Shown here: piece after piece, positions 44,373 through 58,555 of the stretch | Layout: every line of letters begins with the position of its first letter | Numbering within the stretch: the stretch's first letter is position 1 | NCBI GenBank assembly: GCA_027627225.1 | Contig: CM051034.1 | Coordinates: 17,468,980 to 17,532,979, forward strand | From: Congeria kusceri | Taxonomy: Eukaryota; Mollusca; Bivalvia; Myida; Dreissenidae | DNA length: 64,000 nucleotides | Reading direction: 5' to 3' | Notes under the pieces: generated by a model | Told to the model about the DNA's origin: nothing | What the model saw: only the letters and a program-made list of their open reading frames with translations | Database searches by the model: none | Position numbers and translations under genes: made by a program

Positions 44373-44864
44373 ACCATGAACCGCTTTTCTATTAACTCAT
44401 ATAACTAAATGTATATTGTTCCGTGACAGAAATAAAGATAGTGTGTGTGGGGGGCGGGGTGTTAATTTTTTTGAGTTTAATCCTATTTTAACTCTACTCA
44501 CGGAGTCGAATGCCAGTGGCTTACTGTGGCACATTCGAGTCAATTTCTTTTGTAGAATAGTCACTTGCTGTCTTTCAGATAGATTACTTGAGCTCTAGAG
44601 CCTATGGGGACCCAATGTGATTTTTGTCAGACAAATGATCTACACTCATCAGAGTCATATCCATTATGAAATAAAACAGTTCACTGAGTGAGTTATACCC
44701 TTTCTTTGATTGATTTCTGTTTAGTTATACTCTCTAACACTGAACACAACAAATTTATTCGGAAAGGTAATATTATAATATTTCAAATAATATTTAAATG
44801 CATTCGGCAAATTACATTAATTTTTTTATTAATAAAGAATTTCGAGGTCCATGAAGTTGGCTAG

Positions 44865-46326
44865 GTAATGGGTATTGGGTATTGGGTATTCAATATTTTG
44901 CCAGCCTCAAATACTCAGCTTGGTATTGGGTATTCAAAATATACCGAATATCGAACCAGGGCTAAATACCTAGCTGGGTATTGGGTATTCGCGAAATACA
45001 TGATGGCGAATATCTAGCCAGCCTCCAATACCCAGCTCGGTATTCGGTATTCAAAATATACCGAATATCGAGCCAGGGATAAATACCTAGCTGGGTATTG
45101 GGTATTCGCGAAATACATGATGGCGAATATCTAGCCAGCCTCCAATACCCAATTCGGTATTCGGTAATCAAAATATACCAAATATCGAGCCAGGGATGAA
45201 TACCTAGCTGGGTATTGGGTATTCGCGAAATACATGATGGCCACTCTCTAGCCAGCCTCCAATACCAAGCTCGGTGGGGTATTGAAAAATATACCGAATA
45301 TCGAGCCAGGGATGAATACCTAGCTGGGTATTGGGTATCTAGCCAGCCTCCAATACCCACCTCGGTATTGGGTATTCAAAATTTACCAAATATCGAGCAA
45401 GGGATGAATACCTATCTGGGTATTGGGTATTTGCAAAATACATGATGGCGACGATCTAGCCAGGCTCCAATATCCATATCGTTATTAGGTATTTTAGGTA
45501 TACATAGCGTATATCGAGTCAGGGCTGAATACCTAGTTTGGTATTGGGTATTCGCGAAATACATGATGGCGAATATCTAGCCAGCCTCCAATACCCAGCT
45601 CGGTAATCGGTATTCAAAATATAACGAATATTGAGCCAGGGATGAATAACTAGCTGGGTATTGGGTATTCTCGAAATAAATGATGGCGAATATCTAGCCA
45701 GCCTCCAATACCCAGCTATGTATTTGGTATTCAAAACATACCCAATATCGAGCCAGGGATGAATACCGAGCTGGGTATTCGGTATTTCTGCGAAATATAT
45801 GATGGCGAATATCTAGCCAGCCTCCAATACCCAGCTCGGTATTCGGTATTCAAAATACACCGAATATCGAGCCAGGGATGAATGCCTAGCTGGGTATTGG
45901 GTATTCGTGAAATACATGATGGCGAATATCTAGCCAGCCTCCAATACCCAGCTCGGTATTCGGTTTTCGAAATATACCGAATATCGAGCCAGTGCTGAAT
46001 ACCTAGCTGGGTATTGGGTATTGGCGAAATATATGATGGCGAATATCTAACCAGCCTCCAATACCCAGCTCAGTATTCGGTATTCAAAATATACCGAATA
46101 TCGAGTCAGGGATGAATACCTAGTTTTGAATTGGGTATTCGCGAAATACATGATGGCGAATATCTAGCCAGCCTCCAATACCCAGCTCGGTATTCGGTAT
46201 TCAAAATATACCGAATATCGAGCCAAGGATGAATACCTAGCTGGGTATTGGGTATTCGCGAAATACATAGTGGCGAATATCTAGCCAGCCTCAAGAACCC
46301 AGCTCGGTATTCGGTATTCAAAATAT
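44865..46326. repeat. 117-bp minisatellite, unit A
   Basis: About 12 units. Each contains CGAAATACATGATGGCGAAT, ATCTAGCCAGCCTCC, CAATACCCAGCTCGGTATT and its inverse AATACCTAGCTGGGTATTG, and ATCGAGCCAGGGATGAA. The length is 39 codons, so an open frame of period 39 runs through some units, but it is interrupted repeatedly. The array ends exactly at the junction with unit B. Confidence 0.9.
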
Positions 46327-46766
46327 AGTAGTATCATTCTAAAAATAGCACGCGTAGCTAGCAACCGTTGTAAAGCTGTGTTAATATACGTGTACATGCA
46401 TCAATAATAGCGTTCAGAGAATCATTATCCTAAAAAGTTCAATAAATGGGGAGTTGATATTATAAACTTACTGTCAATTTGAATTAAAATTGTGGTTACG
46501 ATTTATTAACGATTATTTATAATCGCATCTTTCTATCAACTTCTCCGGTAGATGTTATTTAAGCTGTAAAAAGATGGTACATTTTCTATAGATAAAATGT
46601 TATGAAAGAAGATTCGGAATACGTCGAATTGTTGTTCGCGTAGCATGAATACACAATTTGCAATACTAATTATACACAGGGACCCTTGATATATCACATT
46701 TCTACTGATTTAATTTAAAATCGTCATAGTCTAATGAATTTTTATGTTTGCGTTATCAAAAATAAA

Positions 46767-47801
46767 CCCAGCAAACACATAACGTTATTGGAACGTTACG
46801 ATTTGGTTGTATTCTGATCAGGTTGTGAAATAACTTTACACGGACGTTGTGGCAACGTTATGATCACAACTTTGTGATCATCATGTGTATTATTAGTATG
46901 TGAAAAAGACTGAATTTCAATGATATTGCTGAATAAATATATCTGGTATTTCATTTTTAATTGTGAATGTTATCACGAAGACTGGACGGTATATATACCT
47001 TATATGTACGTTACATGACAACGTTATTTTTACAACCTTCACACAACGTTATGGCAACGTTGTACTTTGGGTGTGCATGCTATTGTTTTATTAATGCTAA
47101 TATTTAATTTAAACGTTTCGGAAACAAATTTTAATAAAATGGAATCGTTATGGAATGTTTAAAATAAAATTTATGTGAAAACAGTATTTTTATCAAAGAT
47201 CAATGGTAAATGATTTTCTGTTTTGATAAAGATGCAGAGCTAGCTGTAAGTTTCGATTTTCACAACATCAAACGGCCGCGTGTAATAGATTAAAACACGA
47301 AATTATGATACATATATATATATTGCATACAATATGTATGTATATATCAATACGTTATTATGCTGAAATGTGCTGAAATAGACATGCCAACAAATCAAAT
47401 TTGAATATTTTCTGAAATCGAATTTGCGGCTATTCATTTACGCGTGCGCGTACACAAAGGAAGGGAGTAACAAAGAGAGACAAGTTGTGCTTAGTGAAAA
47501 GTTTTAATGGATTAATTCATTGTGTAATAATGCATATTATAATGGATTTAAATGTATATGTTTGATGTCATAATAAAATAATATAAAATTAATATTGTGT
47601 TTTAATTATTTATAACAAATGTAGTTTGGTTGTATAAAGGTTGTATTTCGGTTACTCTTTATAACGTTATTTCATAACGTTGTCACAACGCTTTTTGGAG
47701 ACTGCCTTTTTACGTTATATGTACGTTGTAAATTAACGTTATTTACGACGTTATCCGTAACGTTAATACAACGTTTATACAACGGTATTGTGTTAGCTGG
47801 G
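46767..47801. mobile_element. AACGTT-rich TIR element, unit B
   Basis: Copy of the element at 36321-37355, carried along by the segmental duplication (same position within the unit, same ends). Confidence 0.65.
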
Positions 47802-49328
47802 AAGTTTTAACATTTCAAAAGTCGCTGGATGTTCCCTGACTATTGCTTTTTATTTAAATGCTTATTTGACTTCAAATCGTTATTATATTAGATAACTAAC
47901 ATAAATGGTATATTACCGGTACTATAAATAAATATATGGACCTGTCTGATACATAATAATTTTAATTCATTCCCGAAATTATTTTCTTACATTGTTAATT
48001 TGTTAAATTGGCTTGACAAATTCAGATAACAATTATGTTAACCTAAATTATTTTGTTTATTTATATATCACTGGTGGAAACATGGAGCTGTATGATTGGT
48101 TTATTCACAGCATATATATTAATTATAATTTTATTTAATTTATAAATTTATCTCAAATTAACTTTTGGGTCCGAGAAGTTTTCTTATAGTGTCCAAAAAA
48201 TCTGAGGTCCAATAAGTCTCTTAATATTGGTGGGGACCAACAAATCTGGGGTCTGAGAAGTCACGTAACCGATCATCTTGCTGTCTATTTAGGTAATTTT
48301 AAAATGACATCTCAAAATTAATTTCAACGCCGATTATCTTTTTTAAAGACATTCCTTGTTACTACATGTCTAGCTTTTTTCTTCTCTAACATGTGTACAC
48401 ATTTGTATACCATGCAATATGGACTGAAATGAAGCTCATAGCTGAATGGGTCATCCATAGGTCATAGCCATCTATTCTTAACATGTATTCTTAAATTACG
48501 TTTAATACGGCGCCAATATCGAAAGTATGATAGTCCTAGTCTTTTTAACAGAATTTAATGGCCCAAAACTATTTAAAGTAGATATATGTGCCTGTTTTAT
48601 CAGCTGTGTAACTTAACAGTTATGTGATACTTATAATTATAGTTTTATCTTTTAAATATTTTAATAGTGATATTACCTTTTTTACCAAATATGTGCTATG
48701 CTATGCTGTTTACCTGAATGTCAATAAATATAAATCAAGCTAGCGCTACAAAGTGTTAAGGCATTAATGCAATGTAGCCTAAACTCTCTGTTTAGGGTTA
48801 TTCGCTGTTATTATATTTACATTATCCCTTACGATGGCCGGGAACCGATTGGAATCATCACATGGGTAGGAACCATTTAACAAGAAATTAATTCCCCCAG
48901 AATAACTTACACAATGTTACAGAGTACGCTATTTTATCGCGCGCTATTAGAAGACCAAAGCCTAAATTGGTCAAGAGTATGATTATCCAATTACTGCGCT
49001 GATAAAATGCTGAAAATTATGATGCGTACCCGATTAATATAGAAAAGTCACAAATGTATATTATTTTCAAACATTTATTGAAGAGTTAGAAATGACAAAA
49101 CAACATGCCACTGCAAAGCAAATGGCACTTTACATAAATATGAACCCACGTGAACAAAACATATGTATGTTGAAACATGATGATCTAGTAAAATGATGAT
49201 GAACATTTTCTCAATGCATGTAAATATTTATATTAATATTGCTCGACAATGCATTGCGTCCACTTAAGGTTTGCTTATGCGTGACAAATTTGGTGAGCTA
49301 TGATATAGCGAGTTTCTTGATCGATGTT

Positions 49329-51245
49329 TTAGTAGCTGGCGAGGGATTTGCCGGAAGCAACGACTCCGCCGCCCATTCCGTAACCGGATCCGTAACCACC
49401 GCCCATTCCGTAACCGGATCCGTAACCACCGCCCATTCCGTAACCGGATCCGTAACCACCGCCCATTCCGTAACCTCCGACATTTCCTCCTCTAAGAACG
49501 ACACCTCCGTCAATTCCGTAACCGGATCCATAACCGCCTCCGATTCCGTAACCACCGCTGATTCCGTATCCGGATCCGTAACCCTTTCCGTAACCACCGC
49601 CAATTCCGTAACCTCCGACGATTCCGGATCCGTAACCCTTTCCGTAACCACCGCCGATTCCGTAACCTCCAACGATTCCGGATCCGTAACCCTTACCGTA
49701 TCCACCGCCAATTCCGAAGCCGGATCTGAATCCTCCAATACCGTAACCGCCCTTGCCGTAGCCTCCGAATCCTCCAAGACTGCCACCAAGACCGTATCCT
49801 CCCCAGTTTCTACAAAATACATTATGTGTTAATTTTCATTGAAGCTTTCATAATTTCATGTGTCTCAGACAAATGTTATTATTTAGCAATTTACACAATC
49901 GGCAATATTAGTGAACGAGATATTTAACTCACATTTGAGACCTATGAATACGTTATCTATAAATACATTTAAATGAGCAAATATTATAAATTAAGTACTA
50001 AATCTTCATCGTTTTATGGTAATCCAAAACAAAATCGAAACTCTAAATTAGCATTTCAAATGAGCAGTCAACTTTGTGTGTACTAGAATTATTCAATGTC
50101 CCAGTGTACATACGGATATCCCCCCTTAGTAACCCCAGTCAGTGTACCTACCTATGACCCCAGTGACCCCAGTCAGTGTACCTACCTATGACCCCGGTGA
50201 CCCCAGTCAGTGAACGTACCCATGACCCCAGTGACCCCAGTCAGAGTACTTACCTATGACCCCAGTGACCCCAATCAGTGTACCTACCCATGACCACTGT
50301 GACCCCAGTCAGTGTACCTTCCCATGACCCCAGTGAATGTACCTACCCATGACCCCAGTGACCTCAGTCAGTGTACCTACCAATGACACCAGTGACCCCA
50401 ATCAGTGTACCAACTCATGACCCCAGTGACCCCAATCGGTGTACCTACCCATATCCACCTCCGATCACAACTCCCTGGCCCCAGTCGTCGTTCAATCCGC
50501 CGAACTTGTCGTCATCTGAAACCATATATATACATCATGAAACTGTATGGCTTTATTCATAATAAATCTATAGTGTCTTATGCATAATGAAGCTATTGCT
50601 TTATATATAATGAAGCTGCAGTGCCGTATACATAACCAAGCTGCAGTGCCTTTTACATAATGAAGCTGCAGTGCCTTATACATGATGAAGCTCCATTGCT
50701 TTGTAGATAATGAAGCTGCAGTACCTTATACATAATGAAGTTGCAGTGCTTTATACATAATGAAGCTGCAGTGCCGTATACATAACGAAGCTGCAGTGCC
50801 TTTTATATAATGAAGCTGCAATGCCTTATACATAATGAAGCCCCAATGCTTTGTACATAATGAAGCTGCAGTACCTTATACATAATGAAGCTGCAGTGCT
50901 TTATACATAACGAAGCTGCAGTGCCTTATACATAATGAAGCTGCAGTGCCTTATACATAATGAAGCTGCAGTGCCTTATACATAATGAAGCCCCGTTGCT
51001 TTGTACATAATGAAGCTGCAGTACCTTATACATAATGAAGCTGCAGTGCTTTATACAATGAAGCTGCAGTGCCTTATACATAATGAAACTATTTTACCGT
51101 ATACACATTCATCCTGTCAAAACATACTGTGGTAAACATATATATTGTTATTTATTAACATAACGAACATACCGAATCTCCCTCCGAAGTACTGGGCGTT
51201 GGCGGCCAGGGCGCCTAGCAACAGGATAGCAACAGTCTTTAGCAT
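49329..51245 (-). CDS. Gene 6B: copy of the Gly/Tyr-rich structural protein
   Basis: Exons 51245-51173, 50515-50449 and 49809-49329, with splice sites and phases as in 6A, give the same 206-residue product: I find no difference in the three coding exons. Differences begin in flanking DNA, for example GATGTTTTAG instead of GATATTTTAG across the stop/3'UTR and one base less in intron 1 (CATATATATACATC). Because introns are as similar as exons, the identity reflects recent duplication and does not by itself show selection. The gene looks functional: intact start, signal peptide, frame, splice sites and polyadenylation signal (49074-49079). Confidence 0.87.
50131..50450. repeat. 34-bp minisatellite in intron 2 of gene 6B
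   Basis: Same array length and unit order as at 39677-39996, with one visible substitution (TACCTACCTATG for TACCTAACTATG). Confidence 0.85.
50578..51090. repeat. 25-bp minisatellite in intron 1 of gene 6B
   Basis: Same unit order as at 40125-40637; no change in copy number since duplication. Confidence 0.85.
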
Positions 51246-51823
51246 GGCTGAAAGAAAAAACAACATTGTTAAATAGAAAATAAATAAATATAAATAAAAT
51301 AAATAGAAGATAAACTGTTTTATACTACATGTAGTAATACTGCTATGATTATGCCCTATTGTGTTTGTTTGTGGTTTGCATTATAGCCTCTACACCTGCA
51401 AGTTCGTGGGTGTTAAGCATTCGACTTTGCGCGTGCGCACAAAACCCCACTTGTTTCAATACAAACACATCACATTAAATCGATCAGAATGTAAACTAAC
51501 TATCGCATATGTGAAAATTGCCAATGTTTATTCGGAAATCTTTAATCTCACTTAAAAATAAACATCACCCAACAACGACCTTGATCTTTTTCAACTTCCT
51601 GTAAGTTCGTGGGCAACTTATTATGACGTCATACGCGGTTTTATACTTCCACTGATTTTTGTGTTTTGATCTAAATACGATAAGTTTTTAATGTCCTTTT
51701 TTATTTCCTTTGATTTTTGTTGGATTTTAAAGAAAATAATACTTATAAAATGTTTATTAACAACACGAGGTGTATATTTTTTTAACAATGAATAAGTTAA
51801 AAACACAAATAACTTGCAATAAA

Positions 51824-52113
51824 CTTAACTGAAATGGTATATTTATTTGTCGATGTTTTCTACGGAATTTTGTGCTCTATTCAGTCAAGCTGTTCTTCGG
51901 CTCACAATTGCATAGAAATCGGACACGCGACGTTACGTCATTGAAGAGAAGTAAGCATTTGAAATGATTTTTCCATTTACCGTCTTCGAAATTCATTTTA
52001 TTATTATTAGTTATTATGTGTGGTTAAGCTGCAAATATTATCATCTGTACTTACTTGTTTAGTAAAATTGCAAATTGTAACATACTTTATAATGTTTAGT
52101 TTTATTTGCTAAA
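51824..52113. other. 290-bp segment present in units B and C but not A
   Basis: It lies in the leader intron of gene 6B and is bounded by TAAA on both sides. It contains GCGACGTTACGTCATTG (the family promoter motif) and, on the minus strand, CTAAACAAGTAAGTACAG, which resembles the leader donor, with TTATAAAG 31-37 nt before it. It is either an insertion before the B/C split or a deletion in A. Confidence 0.8.
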
Positions 52114-52561
52114 TTTAAAAGTAAAATATTATGCTTCCTCATTTTCTAAAATAAAATATAATACATTCAGACGTAAAAGTAACATTTCTTTCTAATTAAT
52201 GCTTCATGCATCTGCTTAACTTTGACCTTATACACGTACCTTTTGACATATAACTATCATTTGTACATAGCACTGAAGTTTTAATAGTATGCTATCAATA
52301 ACATATATAGTGCTATGCGCCATATACGTTGTACATTTAAAAAAGTGTTACACTAAATAATTGCACGTTTTATGACGTTGAAATATGTACTCTATAGTAA
52401 ACAGACAATCTAAACTTTATATTTTACACATTGCGTTATTGCTATCTATAACATATCAACAATTTAATATTTATTAAAACATATCATCTAAGTATCTATT
52501 TTAACTCATACTAATATTCCTAAAATACATTTTTATCTTCAAAACAAAAGTTGTTACTTAC

Positions 52562-52730
52562 TTGTCTGTTTTAGGCGAATGTTGAGATCGACGTAACGTT
52601 GCCGCTATTGTATACGTATTCTCGTGACGCTACGTCACCAGGGCTAGACGTATGACGCGCCAGTTCTGTCAACGGGTGTCGACGTACCGTAAACCGTAGT
52701 TACAGGGGACGTTACGTCTCAATTAACCTT
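52562..52730 (-). promoter_or_regulatory. Gene 6B promoter and leader exon
   Basis: Leader donor at 52562/52561, TATACAAT at 52607-52614. The near-palindrome is GTGACGCTACGTCAC at 52624, one substitution from that of 6A. Confidence 0.7.
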
Positions 52731-52805
52731 TCTGCCAGTATGACATGAACCCGTCGGTTAGGTCCGTCTTCATTAGCTGTACACTTAGTAAACAATTTAC
52801 TATAC

Positions 52806-53076
52806 GAGGCGTGTCATGGAAAACCCGGCTTTTTTTTTTTAATGCATATGCGTATAGTGTCATCCCGGATTAGCATTTGCAGTCCGCACAGGCTAGTTCA
52901 GGACGGCACTTTCCGCCTACAGTGGCTTTATGTTTAGAAGAGACTTCCTTGAAACAGAAAATACCATAAAAGCGGAAAGTGTCTTCCCGGATTAGACTGT
53001 GCGGACTGCAGAGGCTGATCCCGGACGACACTTTACGCAGGTGTATATTTATCCCGGTTTTCCCTAGACACGCCTC
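52806..53076. mobile_element. Palindromic GAGGCGTGTC element, unit B
   Basis: Duplicated with the unit; one base longer than the A copy in the T-run after AACCCGGC. Confidence 0.8.
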
Positions 53077-54801
53077 ATATGTAGTTGTGCAATCGGAAAA
53101 TGGTAAATAATTGTAGGCAATTTCAGGCAACATATTAGGATATTAAGTCATTCTGACACTTTTTTTGATATTTGATACATGTATGTTCACATATCGTTAA
53201 TTACCTATAAAGCCTATAATTATATTTTATTTAATGTTCATATAGTTTCTGAACTTAAAAATAATAATAAAATAATATTTGAGTAAAATGTATAAAACGC
53301 GCATATTGCTAGCAATAGCAGAGTTAGTAGGGATTAAAACGTTCAAACAGATATGTTATTATGTATAAACTACGAATATGGTAAATGTACATAGCAGCAC
53401 CAAACTGTGAAAACCCAGCAGTGAAATGTTACTATTTACAATAAATAAATAAATGGCAAGATAATTCCAAAATATGTTTACGATATTCATTTCTATACAC
53501 CTTCAAACCTTTTTACTAGATGTAAAAAATAGATAAAAATCGATAAAACGACAGAACAACCAAAACAACAATAAAACTTCATCAATTTAGTACAACAAAC
53601 ATTCCCAGAGATGTATTCGAAAAAAAATACAATTAACATGTAAGTAATTGGAATGACGTCGTGCGAAATATCACTAGTGTTGTAAGTCTTCTTGAGAAGC
53701 ACAAATCTTATTTGCAATTGCTCGACGACGTAAGTGCTGGCAAAAATGCTATATGAATTTTAGAAGTCCTATTCATCCACAAAGCTCCTCGGGGAAAACA
53801 TAAGTAAATTTCCTAAAATCATAAAATTCCTAAAGCCCGTGGCTTTATCATTTAAACTTAATTTTGTATTAAATCATTTTATTCTGTTGAAGTGTCAACA
53901 GACGTTTCTTATTTAACCACATTTTGAATATTACATATGGATTTTCACACGGAAAAGTTGATTTAAAGTTTCCCTTAAATATGACTTAACTTCAGATTTT
54001 CCTAAGGAGCTTCCTGGTTATGGCCCCTGATTGTGTTTTCTAACGGGGGCTGATTATTTATCAATTGTGCGTAATACAGGTTGATGCATACCGGTATGGG
54101 GTCAGAATTTGTATATACATGTGCTAGGAAGAAAATAAATATCTTTTTAAAATTTTCTTTTCTTTTTTTTCCCCTAATAATATTTATGCAATATAATATT
54201 TCGCAATATATAGTTAAAGACATGAAATTGCTTTGATTATATTAAACTTTTTTTCCCATTTAGGTTATCATAGCACATTTACGTTGAAAGTAAAATACAA
54301 TATAATTGAAACGATCTTCCACACGTGTCACAACTATCTTTAGATTGAGTCGTCATCTTGCATGACACGTTTTGACAATTATATCAACCCCGGGTATTTA
54401 TCATGAACGCGTAGATGTTAACTGTGAAATAATTAAGACAGATAAGTAACATTAATGCGGTTAATTTTGCTGCGGGTGGTTTTCGTTACCGCACTGTTAC
54501 ATGTGATGACTGACGTGGCTGAGAAATTTTTCATGGGATATTTAAACAGCCGTGACATAATTGAAATGTCGAGACACATGTTCAGAATAATACAACTTTT
54601 AAACATAATAATACGTCTTTACATATCTCGAAAAAAAATAAAAAATTAAGCATCTTTTTAAATATATTGTTAAGAAATGTCAGATAAGTTGTTTATAAAA
54701 TGTATCCCACACGTATTATGTACAGTATGAATGTGCCCCACCCAATATCTCGAAGTGGTGATTAACCGTGATTCGAACATGATACTCGCTAATTTTTATA
54801 T

Positions 54802-55116
54802 AGATAAAGAGCAATATTATCGTTGTTAAACTACCCAATAAACAACGCAAAAAGAAGTTCCGATTCTGAGCGGAGCATAGTAAAATATAGTTCCAATTAC
54901 AATTCGCAAAAATATATGTCAAATCATGTTAGAATCGAAATGATTTTCTCATTATCATTGTTTATCGGCCAATAAACAACTCTTTGTCGTTCTGATGCGT
55001 GGCTATTAAAGAACTCGGGCTAATGCCCTCGTGGTTTAAATTCTTACGCATCAGAACTCCAAATCGTTGTTTATTGGCCGATAAGAAACGATAAATCGAA
55101 AATTATTTCTTAATTA
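54802..55116. mobile_element. TTTATCGGC-family MITE, unit B
   Basis: Copy of 44058-44372 duplicated with the unit. Confidence 0.65.
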
Positions 55117-55608
55117 ACCATGAACCGCTTTTCTATTAACTCATATAACTAAATGTATATTGTTCCGTGACAGAAATAAAGATAGTGTGTGTGGGGGGCG
55201 GGGTGTTAATTTTTTTGAGTTTAATCCTATTTTAACTCTACTCACGGAGTCGAATGCCAGTGGCTTACTGTGGCACATTCGAGTCAATTTCTTTTGTAGA
55301 ATAGTCACTTGCTGTCTTTCAGATAGATTACTTGAGCTCTAGAGCCTATGGGGACCCAATGTGATTTTTGTCAGACAAATGATCTACACTCATCAGAGTC
55401 ATATCCATTATGAAATAAAACAGTTCACTGAGTGAGTTATACCCTTTCTTTGATTGATTTCTGTTTAGTTATACTCTCTAACACTGAACACACAACAAAT
55501 TTATTCGGAAAGGTAATATTATAATATTTCAAATAATATTTAAATGCATTCGGCAAATTACATTAATTTTTTTATTAATAAAGAATTTCGAGGTCCATGA
55601 AGTTGGCT

Positions 55609-57072
55609 AGGTAATGGGTATTGGGTATTGGGTATTCAATATTTTGCCAGCCTCAAATACTCAGCTTGGTATTGGGTATTCAAAATATACCGAATATCGA
55701 ACCAGGGCTAAATACCTAGCTGGGTATTGGGTATTCGCGAAATACATGATGGCGAATATCTAGCCAGCCTCCAATACCCAGCTCGGTATTCGGTATTCAA
55801 AATATACCGAATATCGAGCCAGGGATAAATACCTAGCTGGGTATTGGGTATTCGCGAAATACATGATGGCGAATATCTAGCCAGCCTCCAATACCCAATT
55901 CGGTATTCGGTAATCAAAATATACCAAATATCGAGCCAGGGATGAATACCTAGCTGGGTATTGGGTATTCGCGAAATACATGATGGCCACTCTCTAGCCA
56001 GCCTCCAATACCAAGCTCGGTGGGGTATTGAAAAATATACCGAATATCGAGCCAGGGATGAATACCTAGCTGGGTATTGGGTATCTAGCCAGCCTCCAAT
56101 ACCCACCTCGGTATTGGGTATTCAAAATTTACCAAATATCGAGCAAGGGATGAATACCTATCTGGGTATTGGGTATTTGCAAAATACATGATGGCGACGA
56201 TCTAGCCAGGCTCCAATATCCATATCGTTATTAGGTATTTTAGGTATACATAGCGTATATCGAGCCAGGGCTGAATACCTAGTTTGGTATTGGGTATTCG
56301 CGAAATACATGATGGCGAATATCTAGCCAGCCTCCAATACCCAGCTCGGTAATCGGTATTCAAAATATAACGAATATTGAGCCAGGGATGAATAACTAGC
56401 TGGGTATTGGGTATTCTCGAAATAAATGATGGCGAATATCTAGCCAGCCTCCAATACCCAGCTATGTATTTGGTATTCAAAACATACCGAATATCGAGCC
56501 AGGGATGAATACCGAGCTGGATATTCGGTATTTCTGCGAAATACATGATGGCGAATATCTAGCCAGCCTCCAATACCCAGCTCGGTATTCGGTATTCAAA
56601 ATACACCGAATATCGAGCCAGGGATGAATGCCTAGCTGGGTATTGGGTATTCGTGAAATACATGATGGCGAATATCTAGCCAGCCTCCAATACCCAGCTC
56701 GGTATTCGGTTTTCGAAATATACCGAATATCGAGCCAGTGCTGAATACCTAGCTGGGTATTGGGTATTGGCGAAATATATGATGGCGAATATCTAACCAG
56801 CCTCCAATACCCAGCTCAGTATTCGGTATTCAAAATATACCGAATATCGAGTCAGGGATGAATACCTAGTTTTGAATTGGGTATTCGCGAAATACATGAT
56901 GGCGAATATCTAGCCAGCCTCCAATACCCAGCTCGGTATTCGGTATTCAAAATATACCGAATATCGAGCCAAGGATGAATACCTAGCTGGGTATTGGGTA
57001 TTCGCGAAATACATAGTGGCGAATATCTAGCCAGCCTCAAGAACCCAGCTCGGTATTCGGTATTCAAAATAT
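55609..57072. repeat. 117-bp minisatellite, unit B
   Basis: Same number and order of units as in the unit A array, with scattered substitutions (for example ATCGAGCCAGGGCTG at 56258 where A has ATCGAGTCAGGGCTG). It ends at the junction with unit C. Confidence 0.9.
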
Positions 57073-57520
57073 AGTAGTATCATTCTAAAAATAGCACGCG
57101 TAGCTAGCAACCGTTGTAAAGCTGTGTTAATATACGTGTACATGCATCAATAATAGCGTTCAGAGAATCATTATCCCAAAAAGTTCAATAAATGGGGAGT
57201 TGATATTATAAACTTACTGTCAATTTGAATTAAAATTGTGGTTACGATTTATTAACGATTATTTATAATCGCATCTTTCTATCAACTTCTCCGGTAGATG
57301 TTATTTAAGCTGTAAAAAGATGGTACATTTTCTATAGATAAAATGTTATGAAAGAAGATTCGGAATACGTCGAATTGTTGTTCGCGTAGCATGAATACAC
57401 AATTTGCAATACTAATTATACACAGGAACCCTTGATATATCACATTTCTACTGATTTAATTTAATAATAAATCATCGTCATAGTCTAATGAATTTTTATG
57501 TTTGCGTTATCAAAAATAAA

Positions 57521-58555
57521 CCCAGCAAACACATAACGTTATTGGAACGTTACGATTTGGTTGTATTCTGATCAGGTTGTGAAATAACTTTCCACGGACG
57601 TTGTGGCAACGTTATGATCACAACTTTGTGATCATCATGTGTATTATTAGTATGTGAAAAAGACTGAATTTCAATGATATTGCTGAATAAATATATCTGG
57701 TATTTCATTTTTAATTGTGAATGTTATCACGAGGACTGGACGGTATATATACCTTATATGTACGTTACATGACAACGTTATTTTTACAACCTTCACACAA
57801 CGTTATGGCAACGTTGTACTTTGGGTGTGCATGCTATTGTTTTATTAATGCTAATATTTAATTTAAACGTTTCGGAAACAAATTTTAATAAAATGGAATC
57901 GTTATGGAATGTTTAAAATAAAATTTATGTGAAAACAGTATTTTTATCAAAGATCAATGGTAAATGATTTTCTGTTTTGATAAAGATGCAGAGCTAGCTG
58001 TAAGTTTCGATTTTCACAACATCAAACGGCCGCGTGTAATAGATTAAAACACGAAATTATGATACATATATATATATTGCATACAATATGTATGTATATA
58101 TCAATACGTTATTATGCTGAAATGTGCTGAAATAGACATGCCAACAAATCAAATTTGAATATTTTCTGAAATCGAATTTGCGGCTATTCATTTACGCGTG
58201 CGCGTACACAAAGGAAGGGAGTAACAAAGAAAGACAAGTTGTGCTTAGTGAAAAGTTTTAATGGATTAATTCATTGTGTAATAATGCATATTATAATGGA
58301 TTTAAATGTATATGTTTGATGTCATAATAAAATAATATAAAATTAATGTTGTGTTTTAATTATTTATAACAAATGTAGTTTGGTTGTATAAAGGTTGTAT
58401 TTCGGTTACTCTTTATAACGTTATTTCATAACGTTGTCACAACGCTTTTTGGAGACTGCCTTTTTACGTTATATGTACGTTGTAAATTAACGTTATTTAC
58501 GACGTTATCCGTAACGTTAATACAACGTTTATACAACGGTATTGTGTTAGCTGGG
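57521..58555. mobile_element. AACGTT-rich TIR element, unit C
   Basis: Third copy, at the same place in the unit as 36321-37355. Confidence 0.65.

Larger units (their letters stand above)
35881..46326. repeat. Segmental tandem duplication, unit A (10,446 bp)
   Basis: Starts at AGTAGTGTCATTCTAAAAAT; the same sequence recurs at 46327 (unit B) and 57073 (unit C) in the same orientation, and remains collinear and nearly identical from there on. It holds an AACGTT-rich element, gene 6A, its promoter, a GAGGCGTGTC element, a TTTATCGGC MITE and a 117-bp minisatellite at its right end. Confidence 0.92.
46327..57072. repeat. Segmental tandem duplication, unit B (10,746 bp)
   Basis: Collinear with unit A throughout. 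The 300-bp excess is mainly one 290-bp segment (51824-52113). It shares with unit C, but not A, that segment and GACATTCCTTGTTACTACAT near 48350. Confidence 0.92.

Noticed and set aside
44962..46321. Open frames with a 39-residue period (YSPSCISRIPNTQLGI...) in the 117-bp array
   Set aside because: They arise because 117 is a multiple of three; the frame is broken several times along the array and there is no start, splice or codon-bias support.
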